A program made the translations under genes and the position numbers. The notes below the pieces were generated by a model. It did no database searches. It was not told where the DNA came from and was given only the letters and a program-made list of their open reading frames with translations. 64,000 nucleotides of DNA, from positions 1,054,001-1,118,000 of the forward strand of contig NZ_CP011541.1 in NCBI RefSeq assembly GCF_001021025.1. The letters are read 5' to 3'. The DNA is from Corynebacterium epidermidicanis. Its GTDB lineage: Bacteria > Actinomycetota > Actinomycetes > Mycobacteriales > Mycobacteriaceae. Shown here one piece after another: positions 30,294 to 41,900 of the stretch. The number at the start of each line of letters is the position of its first letter. The first letter of the stretch is position 1.

Positions 30294-30795
30294 GTGAATA
30301 AGCTGATTCACATCGCCGCAGTCGGCATTGGGGCGACCGCGGTGATGGATCTCGCTGGGGAAATCATTAAGCGCAATACGGGAATACCTCCCTTAAACCT
30401 TGCGATGGTCGGACGCTGGGTAGGACGCATGGGGCACGGAAAGTTCGCGCATGAGCACATCGGGAAGGCGGAGCCAATCCCAAATGAGGATCGTATTGGA
30501 CTGGTGACACACTATGCCATCGGTATTGGACTCGTTCCATTCGTGCTGGGTATTCAACGCGACTGGCTCGAGCGGCCGACCATCCTGCCAGCACTTGCGG
30601 TGGGATTGGGATCTTTGCGTTGCTCCGTGGTTTTGGATGCAGCCAGCGTTCGGGTTCGGCGTAATGGGCTCAAATCTTCCGGAACCTGACTCTGCACGTT
30701 TCCGTACCGTCCGGGCTCACTTCTTTTATGGCTTAGGAATTGTCCTCACTGGCAAGGCGATGCATATGAATCCGTTCGCCCGCAGGGCTCAATAG
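30294..30795 (+). pseudogene. DUF2938-like membrane protein, broken by a frameshift
   Basis: From GTG 30294, with GAGGAGG six bases upstream, the frame gives NKLIHIAAVGIGATAVMDLAGEI and THYAIGIGLVPFVLGIQRDWL, which look like DUF2938 inner-membrane proteins. Around 30617-30620 the sense moves to the +1 frame (VAPWFWMQPAFGFGVMGS, then VRAHFFYGLGIVLTGKAM) and runs to a stop at 30795. The join GLGSL to VAPWFWMQP is smooth if one base is removed. Uncorrected, the first frame runs out at 30689 with a nonsense tail. The C-terminal coding end overlaps the convergent regulator gene, which is also broken. Confidence 0.72.
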
Positions 30796-31289
30796 GCTGA
30801 TGATTTCGACCGGCGCGGAACCTGTGCTGCCGAACCAATGGAGTCTGGAAGTATCGAACTCCGCTGCTTCGCCTGGGCGAGGAGGTAAGTCTCGCAGTCC
30901 AGAAGCAGTCGGAGAGTGCCGGATAGGACGTACAGCCATTCTCGGCCTTCGTGCGTAACTAATTTCGGCTCGTTTCGGGAGGCAGGAAGCACCATCTTGA
31001 AAGCTTGTTGCGGAGCGGGATATCTAGTGAGTGGAATGACCGTGGAATCGCTTCGCCGTTGCGGTTGTGCATGAATGCGTGGGTCTCCAGTTTCGGGGAG
31101 CCCGAGGTCGTGCAGTGAGACTTTGTAGAGGCGGGCCAAAGGAACCAAATAGTCAAGGTGGGGTGAGCGCTGCCCGGTCTCGAGCCTCGATAATGTTGAC
31201 ACTGAAATTCCGGTGACAGCACTCACTTCAGCCAAACTGAGACTGCGTGCCGTTCGGAGACTGCGCAGGGCTACGCCTATGTTCTTCAT
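30733..31289 (-). pseudogene. XRE-family regulator with cupin domain, broken by a frameshift
   Basis: The N-terminal HTH is intact: GVALRSLRTARSLSLAEVSAVTGISVSTLSRLETGQRSP (about residues 4-42, given here as adjoining segments RSLSLAEV and SVSTLSRLETG). A cupin follows with EGREWLYVLSGTLRLLL, and at about 30893 the correct frame changes to GLRDLPPRPGEAAEFD, RLHWFGSTG and PVEIISLLSP. Restoring one G in the GG run rejoins the two, giving a normal helix-turn-helix/cupin regulator of about 185 residues. The start ATG 31289 has only a weak ribosome site; GTG 31316 is possible. Confidence 0.72.
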
Positions 31290-31305
31290 GGTGGCCAATA
31301 TAAAC

Positions 31306-31340
31306 AAAAAACTCACCGCCCAAAGCTGGGAGGTGAGTTT
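31306..31340 (-). terminator. Intrinsic terminator of ahpD
   Basis: On the minus strand AAACTCACC..CCC pairs with GGG..GGTGAGTTT across AGCTTT, and the transcript ends in TTTTTT (A-run at 31306-31310 on plus). It separates ahpD from the regulator gene downstream. Confidence 0.9.
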
Positions 31341-31351
31341 TCACGAAATAG

Positions 31352-31876
31352 CTACTTAGCAGCCTCGATCTGGACTGCCTGCGCGACACCCATGATGGTG
31401 CCAGCGATCTTGACAGCTTCCCAGACCTGCTCCTTGGTGAGCCCCTCCGCGCGCACGGTCTTGTCGTGCGCGATGGTGCAGTGCTCACAGCCGTTGATGG
31501 CAGAAACAGCGATGGAGTACAGCTCGAAGTCGGCCTTCTCGATGCCAGGGTTGGAGATGATGTTCATGCGCAGGCCGAACTTGACCTGGGCGTAGTCGTC
31601 GCCAAGCCAGCCCTTCGCACGGTAGGCAACGTTGTTCATCGCCATGACGGTGGCAGCGCCCAGAGCAGCGTTGATAGCTTCCTCGGAAAGATGAGACTTT
31701 GCCTCGTCCATGATTTCGGAGAAGACGGTCTCGTTGCGGGTGGCCGCAGCGGAAGCGACCAAGGTGCCCCAGAGCTGCTGCTCGGAAAGCTCGGTGGAGC
31801 GAGCCAAGGAGCTCAAGTTGAGCTTCATGTCCTTGGCGTACTCAGGCAGGGAGGACTTCAGGTTATCGATAGACAT
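31352..31876 (-). CDS. ahpD: Alkyl hydroperoxide reductase AhpD
   Basis: AhpD is a CxxC carboxymuconolactone-decarboxylase-like reductase that recycles AhpC with dihydrolipoamide-type partners in actinobacteria. The 174-residue protein has the active site [12 protein letters not shown] (CxxC near residues 128-131, with the proton-relay His after it) and [21 protein letters not shown] before it. ATG 31876 has GAAGGAG a few bases upstream; the frame stays open to 31915 in the leader. It follows ahpC after about 60 bases, which contain a hairpin that may lower its expression relative to ahpC. Confidence 0.95.
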   Translation of the reverse strand: MSIDNLKSSLPEYAKDMKLNLSSLARSTELSEQQLWGTLVASAAATRNETVFSEIMDEAKSHLSEEAINAALGAATVMAMNNVAYRAKGWLGDDYAQVKFGLRMNIISNPGIEKADFELYSIAVSAINGCEHCTIAHDKTVRAEGLTKEQVWEAVKIAGTIMGVAQAVQIEAAK

Positions 31877-31902
31877 ATATTTTCTCCTTCGGGTATAAAA
31901 GT

Positions 31903-31925
31903 GCCCCGCCGACAAGCAGCGGGGC
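31903..31925 (-). promoter_or_regulatory. Intergenic hairpin between ahpC and ahpD
   Basis: GCCCCGC pairs with GCGGGGC around a nine-base loop; in the minus-strand message it is followed by ACTTTTATA. This looks like a partial terminator or mRNA-stability element that tunes the two genes. Confidence 0.6.
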
Positions 31926-31937
31926 GGGATAAGCGAC

Positions 31938-32534
31938 TTACTTCAGTGCTTCCTGAACCTCAGCGAACTTGTCGATGTTCTTGGTTGGGTCGTTCTTCTG
32001 CCAGTTGCAAGCGCAGACCTCTTCAGACTGCAGTGCGTCGAGCACACGCAGGACCTCGTCGACGTTGCGGCCGACAGCGTCAGGGGTGACGGAAACGAAT
32101 TGGATGATGCCGTCTGGGTCAACGATGTACGTAGCGCGATCTGCAACCCCGTCAGCATTCTCGACGCCGAGTTCCTTGATGAGCTCGTGCTTGATGTCGG
32201 AGAACAGTGGGAAAGGAACAGTCTTGAGCTCAGGGTGGGTTGCACGCCAGTTGAAGTGAGCGAACTCGTTGTCAATGGAGCCACCGAGCACCTGGGTGTC
32301 GCGGTCCTGGAACTCTTCATCCAGCTTGCCAAAGGCGGCGATTTCGGTTGGGCAGACGAAGGTGAAGTCCTTCGGGTAGAAGAAGACGACCTTCCACTTG
32401 CCCTGGTACTTATCCAGGGACACCTCTTCGAAGTAGTCCTCTGGCTGGGAAGCGTTAACCTCGTGCAGGTCGCCACCCTTGAGTGCGGTGAGGTTGAACT
32501 CTGGGAACTTGTCGCCGATGGTAAGCAGTGCCAT
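31938..32534 (-). CDS. ahpC: Alkyl hydroperoxide reductase AhpC (peroxiredoxin)
   Basis: A typical 2-Cys peroxiredoxin that reduces hydrogen peroxide and organic peroxides. The 198-residue product has the peroxidatic cysteine in [13 protein letters not shown] (about residue 60), the [14 protein letters not shown] segment and the resolving cysteine in EEVCACNWQ near the C-terminus. ATG 32534 follows GGAGG at six to seven bases. The frame runs to 32585 in the leader. AhpD is the reductant partner downstream. No oxyR is visible in the window. Confidence 0.97.
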   Translation of the reverse strand: MALLTIGDKFPEFNLTALKGGDLHEVNASQPEDYFEEVSLDKYQGKWKVVFFYPKDFTFVCPTEIAAFGKLDEEFQDRDTQVLGGSIDNEFAHFNWRATHPELKTVPFPLFSDIKHELIKELGVENADGVADRATYIVDPDGIIQFVSVTPDAVGRNVDEVLRVLDALQSEEVCACNWQKNDPTKNIDKFAEVQEALK

Positions 32535-32696
32535 GAAAGGCCTCCTTGGAATTGAGTTTGGATAACTTCGCGTCCTATTATGCATCCGTTCCCAAAACCC
32601 GGCAAGAAGTTTTACTTTTGGGTGTATTGCACTCTGATAAGCAAAGTTAATTATAGGTTATGAGCTGCGGGTTTGATGCGCTATCGGGAATGCAGC

Positions 32697-33368
32697 CTAC
32701 CCCTGCATAGGCCAGGAAAAATTCACTGAACTGGTGTCGCTGCCTTTGCCCTCCAAATACTTCTTGAAGCTCAGCTGCGCTTTGTAGTACCCAACCGTCT
32801 GGTATTCCATCAGATCCGAGCCGGACATGGTGGTGAGATCAGGGAAGTTCTTGGTTTGACGCCACGCAATGCGGGCCGCCGCCAGCGCATCGGACGTTGC
32901 TTCGTGGGCGTTATCGATGCGCACCTGGTACTCCTGGCAAAGGTCGGTTAGCGTGCGCTTGCCCTTGCGGTAAGGATCTTTCAACCGGTCGATCACATAT
33001 GGGTCATATACCGCGCCAGTCACCACAAACTCAGGTGCAAGCTGGCGCAACACCGTCAAGTCATAGGCAGCATTAAACACAATGAGCGTGCGGCCATTAT
33101 CCCAGGCGTCGTAAATAGCGCTGATGGTTTCATTGAGCACTTCATCGTGCGGGCGGCCTTCAGCCCGGGCTTTTTCGGTGGAGATGCCGTGGACAGCGGT
33201 AGCCCCTTCGGGGATTTCCACTCCGGGGTCGGCGAGGGTTTCCGCGGCTCGGACATCCCGGCCATTAATGGTAACCAGCGCGCTGGTAACAATACGGGCT
33301 TGTTTGGGGTCAGGGGAGGTGGTCTCTAAGTCGAAAGACAACACGTTGAGTGGGTTAAAAGGCTCCAT
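32697..33368 (-). CDS. DEDDh 3'-5' exonuclease (DNA polymerase III epsilon-like)
   Basis: A 223-residue exonuclease of the DnaQ group. All acidic motifs are in place: LSFDLETTSPDP (Exo I, D and E), FNAAYDLTVLRQL (Exo II D) and HEATSDALAAARIAW (Exo III H and D). HGISTEKAR and GKRTLTDLCQEYQ match the family. It is longer than the epsilon nuclease domain and lacks a polymerase-binding tail, so it is likely an independent nuclease for repair or nucleic-acid turnover. It diverges from ligA, with 30 bases between starts. Confidence 0.9.
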   Translation of the reverse strand: MEPFNPLNVLSFDLETTSPDPKQARIVTSALVTINGRDVRAAETLADPGVEIPEGATAVHGISTEKARAEGRPHDEVLNETISAIYDAWDNGRTLIVFNAAYDLTVLRQLAPEFVVTGAVYDPYVIDRLKDPYRKGKRTLTDLCQEYQVRIDNAHEATSDALAAARIAWRQTKNFPDLTTMSGSDLMEYQTVGYYKAQLSFKKYLEGKGSDTSSVNFSWPMQG

Positions 33369-33383
33369 GGTTTAAGACCTTAG

Positions 33384-36092
<2,709 letters not shown>

Positions 36093-36168
36093 GATCGTGG
36101 CTCACCTACTCTTTCGTCGCTGTGCAGTTTCGCTCAAGCACTTAACATCTTTAACGTCTGTCACAGCC

Positions 36169-37688
36169 CTAAAGTTCCCGGGTGCGGATCTCGATTGGAC
36201 CAGTCACCGTGAAAGTGAAGGTCTTTTCGTTCCGGGCAAACGTGGGGAAGTGCGCTCCTGCGATGTCAACGCGGATGCGGTGACCAGGCAGAAAAGTATG
36301 CGCGGTGGGTAGTAGGGCGACGGTGATCTCACCAGCCAGTTGGGCGTCGGAAAGCCGGATGATTCCTTCGGTGATATTCAAAAATGTCCCATCGGGGGCT
36401 ACATCGCGCAGGACCACTGCGCAGTCGATGCTCTCGTCCTCCGTGGAGACCGGGAAGACCACGTCCACGGAGCCCACAAGTGAGGCCGGAGCGGTCAACG
36501 GCTCACCGGTGGCGACAACCACCTCCGGCAGGGCCTCGACCTCACGTTGATCCATCGGCCCCATGGGAGATACCGGCTGGAATCAGCAACTATGCCCACC
36601 GGCAGCCGGCACTGGATGGGTGGGGAAGTGCAGCGCCTGCGAGGATTCGTCCACGGTCACCGCAAGTGTTGCCGGGGTAGCATCAGCTGGTGGCCACTGC
36701 GAAGCCTCGTGCCAGCGACAATCGCCCATAGTGAAGTAGCGCAGGCGCGGGCCAGGCTCGTTTCTGGACAGGAAATCGATCACCTCTTGTTGAAAAGAAA
36801 ACTCCGCCGAGGGGCCACAGTCGACACCGTTGAGCTGGCGCTGCCACAGATTGTGACTCCACGGCCCGAGTAGCAACTCGGCGTCGAGACCAGCTTGCCG
36901 GGCCAGTTGGAAGCCCTCCGCGGCGCCGCCGACAAAGACGTCGTACCAACCGCCGACGAATAGCACCCGCACTTCAGGGGCAATATCTCGAAGCCGGGGC
37001 GCAAAGACAACTCATCCTAATAGGCGGAGCGTTCCGGATTATTCAGCCAAGTATGGAGGTACGGCTCGTTTGCCACTTAAGGAGCTGACTCGAGCGGCAA
37101 GTGCGAAAAGATTTCCGACATCTGCGCATAAGCGGACTCAGGGATAGCTCCTACGCTTTTTACCAGCCAGCTTTCCTCAAAGGCCAGCGCGAACACGCCG
37201 CCGGGCTAGAACCAACCGTCGTAGTAGTCAACTGGGGTTTCCGCAGCGATGACCGCGGTCAAACCGCGTGGGCGTCGCACAGCGGCCTGCAACGCGGCAG
37301 TCGCCGTATAGGAAGTGCCATACAACGGCACCTCGCCAGTGCTTTCGGGAAGATTAGCAGCTCATTCAACCGCCTCAACCCCATCAGCACCCTCATTAAC
37401 GAACGGCTCCCACACGCCATCCGAGGCATTCCGGCCACGCACAACCTGCGCGATAAACAAGAAACCAGCCTTGCTGAAAATCTCGCCGACCGCGGGGTAC
37501 CAATCCTTGTTGTAAGGAGCACGCTGCAGAATCACCGGTGCCGGGAGCTGGTCAGGAAGATATATATCCGCCCGCAGCAACACACCATCACTTAACACCT
37601 GTTCGACATTCTTTCGGATTTCCCTAGCTTGAAATTCGGCCAGATCACAAGAGGTAATACCTAGCGATTGCCAGAATCTGCCTGGCAT
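36169..37688 (-). pseudogene. CocE/NonD-family hydrolase (X-Pro dipeptidyl-peptidase type), decayed
   Basis: Reading from 37688, MPGRFWQSLGITS, VEQVLSDGVLLRADIYLPDQ and VILQRAPYNKDWYP fit the start of a CocE-type alpha/beta hydrolase. The same frame continues with the nucleophile motif YGTSYTATAALQAA and then GVFALAFEESWL, but it is cut by TGA (about 37362, where Trp is expected), TAG at 37206-37208 and TAA at 37077-37079. Further frameshifts precede LFVGGWYDVFVGGAAEGF (36583-36972) and the C-terminal jelly-roll part HTFLPGHRIRVDIAGAHFPTFARN (36169-36564). With several separate lesions this is genuine decay and not a single sequencing error. Confidence 0.85.
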
Positions 37689-37840
37689 TCGTGGGAAAGT
37701 GCCGGTTTCTGCCGGGCTGGCCAAGTTTGCTGGGGTGGTTGGGCTAAGCTTGCTGTGCAACGCTGTACGGTAAGAATAGTGATAAAAACTAGCTGTTTTC
37801 ACACCGAAGAACGCCAAAACCGGAAATGGAGTAACTGAAG

Positions 37841-38134
37841 GTGCCTGAGATTTCTCGCGAAGAAGTCGCTCACTTGGCCAAGCTCTCTCGCCTCGCGCTC
37901 AACGAGGAGGAACTGGACCAGTTCGCTACCCAAATCGACGACATCATTGCCTCAGTCAGCGCCGTCGGCAAAGTCGACGCTGCCGGCGTGAAGCCGATGA
38001 GCCACCCGCATGACATCGAGACGACGATGCGTGCCGACGTCGTGGAGCCGACGCTTACCGCAGCCCAGGCACTGGACCAAGCTCCAGAAGTTGCCGAACA
38101 ACGTTTTGTCGTGCCACAAATCCTCGGGGAGTAG
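37841..38134 (+). CDS. gatC: Asp-tRNA(Asn)/Glu-tRNA(Gln) amidotransferase subunit C
   Basis: GatC stabilises the GatA-GatB complex that amidates misacylated tRNA. The 97-residue product begins ISREEVAHLAKLSRLALNEEE, the family signature, and has the PMSHPHD segment for contact with GatA. The start is GTG 37841 with GGAGTAACTGAAG upstream. gatA starts six bases after its stop, so the two are one transcription unit; gatB is separated and lies nine kilobases away. Confidence 0.96.
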   Translation: MPEISREEVAHLAKLSRLALNEEELDQFATQIDDIIASVSAVGKVDAAGVKPMSHPHDIETTMRADVVEPTLTAAQALDQAPEVAEQRFVVPQILGE

Positions 38135-38140
38135 AAAACC

Positions 38141-39634
38141 ATGAACAAATACCTAGTTGGCGCGCCGGGATCCTCTGAGCTCACCGGAATGACCGCCGCG
38201 GCCCTGGCTGAAAAGATCCATGCCCGGGAAGTTTCCGCAGTCGAGGTCACCCAGGCCCACCTGGACCGCATCACCGAAATCGACGGCGAGATTCACGCGT
38301 TCTTGCACGTCGGTGCTGAGGAAGCGCTCGCAGCCGCGCGGGAAGTCGATGAGTCGCTGGATGGCGGGGCAGACCCGGCGTCCGCGCTTGCTGGCGTACC
38401 CCTGGCCCTCAAGGACGTGCTCACAACCACGGACGCCCCAACTACGGCCGCCTCAAAAATTCTGGAAGGCTACCTTAGCCCTTATGACGCAACGGTCACA
38501 CGCAAGCTGCGTGAGGCTGGTATCCCAATCTTGGGCAAGACCAACATGGACGAATTTGCCATGGGTTCTTCCACGGAGAACTCAGCCTTCGGCCCAACCC
38601 ACAATCCATGGGATCTCGAGCGCACCCCAGGTGGCTCCGGGGGTGGATCTTCGGCTGCGTTGGCTTCGGGAGAGGCTCCGCTAGCTATTGGCACCGATAC
38701 CGGTGGCTCGATCCGTCAGCCGGCCGCGCTGACCAACACGGTGGGCGTGAAGCCTACTTACGGCACCGTTTCGCGCTACGGTTTGATCGCCTGTGCATCT
38801 TCCCTGGACCAGGTGGGTCCTACCGCACGAACCGTGCTGGACACCGCCCTCCTGCATGAAGTGATTGCCGGTCACGACAAATTTGACGCCACATCGGTGG
38901 ATCGCCCGGTCGCGCCCGTCGTGCAAGCTGCCCGCGAAGGGGCAAACGGTGACCTGTCGGGTGTGAAGGTCGGTGTGGTGAAGCAGTTTGACCGCGAAGG
39001 CTGGCAGCCTGGTGTGCTCGAACAATTCCATGCGGCCGTTGCCCAGCTCCAGGAGCAGGGCGCCGAGGTGATCGAGGTCGATTGCCCCCATTTCGACGAC
39101 GCGTTGGCCGCCTACTACCTGATTCTGCCGTGTGAGGTGTCCTCCAACCTCGCACGTTTCGACGGCATGCGCTACGGACTGCGCGTCGGTGACGACGGCA
39201 CCCGCTCTGCCGACGAAGTCATGGCCATGACCCGCGCAGCGGGCTTCGGCCCGGAGGTGAAGCGCCGCATCATGCTGGGCACCTATGCGTTGTCCGTCGG
39301 CTACTACGACGCCTACTACCTGCAAGCCCAGCGCGTGCGTACCTTGATCGCGCAGGACTTCGCCGCGGCATACGAGAAGTGTGACGTGCTGGTCTCGCCG
39401 ACGACCCCAACCACTGCATTCAAGCTGGGGGAGAAGGTTTCGGATCCAATGGCGATGTACAACTTTGACCTGTGCACCCTGCCGTTGAACTTGGCAGGCC
39501 TGTGTGGCATGTCGCTGCCAGCTGGTTTGGCAGCGGATACGCAGCTGCCAACCGGCCTGCAGATCATGGCGCCAGCGTTCCAGGACGATCGCCTGTACCG
39601 CGTGGGCGCAGCATTTGAGGCTGGACGCGCGTAG
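38141..39634 (+). CDS. gatA: Asp-tRNA(Asn)/Glu-tRNA(Gln) amidotransferase subunit A
   Basis: GatA is the amidase that frees ammonia from glutamine. The 497-residue protein carries the amidase Ser-cisSer-Lys triad: Lys in [12 protein letters not shown] (about residue 89), cis-Ser and nucleophile Ser in [14 protein letters not shown] and [11 protein letters not shown], together with [16 protein letters not shown] and the substrate loop [13 protein letters not shown]. Length and composition are typical. It follows gatC by six bases. Confidence 0.97.
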   Translation: MNKYLVGAPGSSELTGMTAAALAEKIHAREVSAVEVTQAHLDRITEIDGEIHAFLHVGAEEALAAAREVDESLDGGADPASALAGVPLALKDVLTTTDAPTTAASKILEGYLSPYDATVTRKLREAGIPILGKTNMDEFAMGSSTENSAFGPTHNPWDLERTPGGSGGGSSAALASGEAPLAIGTDTGGSIRQPAALTNTVGVKPTYGTVSRYGLIACASSLDQVGPTARTVLDTALLHEVIAGHDKFDATSVDRPVAPVVQAAREGANGDLSGVKVGVVKQFDREGWQPGVLEQFHAAVAQLQEQGAEVIEVDCPHFDDALAAYYLILPCEVSSNLARFDGMRYGLRVGDDGTRSADEVMAMTRAAGFGPEVKRRIMLGTYALSVGYYDAYYLQAQRVRTLIAQDFAAAYEKCDVLVSPTTPTTAFKLGEKVSDPMAMYNFDLCTLPLNLAGLCGMSLPAGLAADTQLPTGLQIMAPAFQDDRLYRVGAAFEAGRA

Positions 39635-39700
39635 TTTTGGCACTTAACGAAAATCGCTGCATTTATGCAGCTCAGGGGCCGGTGGCTTTACACTGGCCCC

Positions 39701-40753
39701 ATGAGTATTTCTACCAAGGCGCTGCAAAAGACTGGGCCCAACGAACCATTCCAGATCGCCACCATTGAGCGTCGAGACCCGCGTGCCGACGATGTCGTCA
39801 TCGATATCATGGCCGCGGGTATTTGCCATTCCGACATCCACACGATCCGCAACGAATGGGGACAGGCGCATTTTCCCTTGACGGTCGGGCACGAGATCGC
39901 CGGTGTAGTGTCCGCAGTGGGAGAAAACGTCACCAAATGGCAGGTCGGCGACCGCGTCGGTGTTGGCTGCTTGGTGAACTCTTGCCAAGAATGTGAGGAG
40001 TGCCGTGCCGGCTTCGAGAACAACTGCCTGAACGGCGCGGTGGGCACCTATAACTCCACGGACATCGACGGAACGATTACCCAAGGCGGGTATGCCCAGA
40101 AGATTGTCGTAAATGAGAACTTTGTGTGCCGGATCCCGGACTCGCTCGATTTTGATGAAGCGGCCCCACTGCTGTGCGCCGGAATCACCACCTACTCGCC
40201 ACTGGCGACGTGGAAAGTTTCGCCAGGCCAGAAAGTTGCCGTGCTCGGATTGGGTGGCTTGGGGCACATGGGAGTCCAAATCGCAGTGGCCCGTGGGGCG
40301 GAAGTCACGGTGCTGAGCCGTTCGTTGAAGAAGGCAGCAGTGGCACAAAGTCTGGGCGCGACGCGCACCCTGGCCACCACCGAAGAGGGATTCTTCGAAA
40401 ACCACCGCGGCGAGTTCGACTTCATCCTCAACACCATCAGCGCAGATATCGACCTTTCGGGATATCTGCGGTTGCTCAAGCCTCGAGGTGTCATGGCGGT
40501 GGTCGGCTTGCCACCTGAGGCACAGGCCTTGAAGTTCAACGCGCTTATCAACGGCCGAAAAGTGCTCACTGGTTCTAACATCGGTGGCATTGCCGAGACC
40601 CAGGAGATGTTGGATTTCTGCGCTGAGCACGGCTTTGGGGCGCGGATCGAGAAGATCGGTGTCGATGAAGTCGATGCTGCTTATGATCGCGTGGTCGCTG
40701 GGGATGTGCAGTTTAGGTTTGTCATCGACACCTCAACGTTTCCTGCAGAATAG
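39701..40753 (+). CDS. Zinc-dependent NAD(P)-alcohol dehydrogenase (cinnamyl-alcohol/YahK type)
   Basis: A 350-residue medium-chain dehydrogenase. Catalytic zinc ligands are seen in AAGICHSDIHTIR and TVGHEIAG; the structural zinc site is CQECEECRAGFENNC. The nucleotide site GLGGLGHMGVQIA is of the NADP-preferring cinnamyl-alcohol/YahK class (SRSLKK follows). Such enzymes reduce a range of aldehydes; the true substrate is not known. The frame is open to 39665, but ATG 39701 (MSISTKALQKTG) is the family start. The gene stands alone between gatA and an importer operon. Confidence 0.9.
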   Translation: MSISTKALQKTGPNEPFQIATIERRDPRADDVVIDIMAAGICHSDIHTIRNEWGQAHFPLTVGHEIAGVVSAVGENVTKWQVGDRVGVGCLVNSCQECEECRAGFENNCLNGAVGTYNSTDIDGTITQGGYAQKIVVNENFVCRIPDSLDFDEAAPLLCAGITTYSPLATWKVSPGQKVAVLGLGGLGHMGVQIAVARGAEVTVLSRSLKKAAVAQSLGATRTLATTEEGFFENHRGEFDFILNTISADIDLSGYLRLLKPRGVMAVVGLPPEAQALKFNALINGRKVLTGSNIGGIAETQEMLDFCAEHGFGARIEKIGVDEVDAAYDRVVAGDVQFRFVIDTSTFPAE

Positions 40754-40768
40754 CCCCTGTTATAGTTT

Positions 40769-40787
40769 GACAATGTAATTCATTTTC
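40769..40787 (+). promoter_or_regulatory. Fur-family-like 19-bp imperfect palindrome
   Basis: GACAATGTAATTCATTTTC matches 14 of 19 positions of the classical Fur box GATAATGATAATCATTATC and is itself palindromic at 14 of 19 positions. It lies just after a TATAGT (-10-like) at 40761-40766 and 49 bases before the importer start. A Fur-family regulator (Zur or Fur) is the likely reader; a DtxR box is not seen. Confidence 0.45.
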
Positions 40788-40814
40788 GTGGTGGGGTAGG
40801 ATTCTCTGCCTCGC

Positions 40815-40830
40815 TCAGGGGCGACCCTGA
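40815..40830 (+). promoter_or_regulatory. Small hairpin in the importer leader
   Basis: TCAGGG pairs with CCCTGA around GCGA, immediately upstream of the translation start region. It may influence ribosome access. Confidence 0.4.
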
Positions 40831-40835
40831 CCTCA

Positions 40836-41900
40836 ATGAAGAGGAATTCATTGGCAACCGGGAAACAATTCCTTCGTTCTAGCCCGCTGGTACTTTGGGC
40901 AATTCTCGTAGGTCTCTTAGCCTTCGGTATCGTATCCTGGGTGTACTCGCTGACAATTGGGGCCGTATCTTTCGATTATGCCGCGGTGTGGTCGGCCGTC
41001 TTTGGTACCGGAAATCCGGATCCGTCGATAGCCAATGTGGTGTGGCAGTTGCGGGCGCCGCGTGGACTTCTGGCGATGGTGGCGGGCGCTGGCCTGGCGA
41101 CGGCCGGTGTGGTGATGCAGACCCTGGTGCGAAACCCGCTGGCAGACCCCTACCTACTCGGGGTCTCCTCGGGAGCGAGCGTGGGTGCAACTGCCGTGTT
41201 GACCACAAGTTTCTTGAGCAGTTTCGGCCTGGTGGCACTCACTTCGGGGGCTTTGCTCGGCGCGGTGCTGGGCTCGGCGATCGTCTACGGCGTGACCATT
41301 CTGCAAGGCGGACTCTCTCCATTGCGGCTGGTTTTGTCTGGAGTGGTACTTTCCTCCGCCTTTTCCGCGGTCGCCAGCTTTTTGGTATTTAAGGCGCCTG
41401 ACCCCCGGGCAGCCCAAAGCGTGATGTTTTGGATGCTCGGATCGGTGGCTGGGGCGCAGTGGAACAAGATTTACTTACCAGCACTTTTCGTTGTGGTTTC
41501 CATTTTGGTGGTACTGGTTTTGGCTCCCCAGCTTGATGCGCTCGCCACCGGCCCAGACACCGCGGCTGCGCTGGGGGTGCGCGTGCCCGCACTGATGAAA
41601 TTGCTCTTCGTGCTACAAGCCGGTCTCGTCGGTGTGCTCGTGGCAGTGGTCGGTGGCATCGGGTTTGTAGGGCTAGTAATCCCGCACCTTGCGCGGCTGA
41701 TCGTGGGCAGTAGCCATCGACGCGTTGTCCTCGTCGCGCCGTTGTTGGGTGCAGTGTTTTTGCTGTGGGTGGACATCATCGCGCGGGTGGCGGCCGTCCC
41801 GCAGGAGATCCCGCTCGGGGTCGTCACGGGTATTGTCGGCGCCCCAATTTTCTTGATGCTTATGGGGCGCAACACGTACCAATTTGGAGGTGAACGGTGA
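40836..41900 (+). CDS. FecCD-family ABC importer permease
   Basis: A 354-residue membrane protein with about nine to ten helices, matching iron-siderophore/heme/cobalamin permeases: RAPRGLLAMVAGAGLATAGVVMQ, NPLADPYLLGVSSGASVGA, the coupling region GGIGFVGLVIPHLARLIVG and the end EIPLGVVTGIVGAPIFLMLM. The substrate cannot be read from it. I list ATG 40836; TTG 40851 has a better ribosome-binding site (GAGGA at 40841-40845, five bases away) and may be the true start, giving 349 residues. The stop overlaps the ATPase start (GTGA). Confidence 0.92.
   Translation: MKRNSLATGKQFLRSSPLVLWAILVGLLAFGIVSWVYSLTIGAVSFDYAAVWSAVFGTGNPDPSIANVVWQLRAPRGLLAMVAGAGLATAGVVMQTLVRNPLADPYLLGVSSGASVGATAVLTTSFLSSFGLVALTSGALLGAVLGSAIVYGVTILQGGLSPLRLVLSGVVLSSAFSAVASFLVFKAPDPRAAQSVMFWMLGSVAGAQWNKIYLPALFVVVSILVVLVLAPQLDALATGPDTAAALGVRVPALMKLLFVLQAGLVGVLVAVVGGIGFVGLVIPHLARLIVGSSHRRVVLVAPLLGAVFLLWVDIIARVAAVPQEIPLGVVTGIVGAPIFLMLMGRNTYQFGGER

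Noticed and set aside
37101..37595. A 164-residue plus-strand frame over the CocE region
   Set aside because: The minus strand reads as a recognisable decayed hydrolase; the plus frame has no ribosome site and no recognisable domain.
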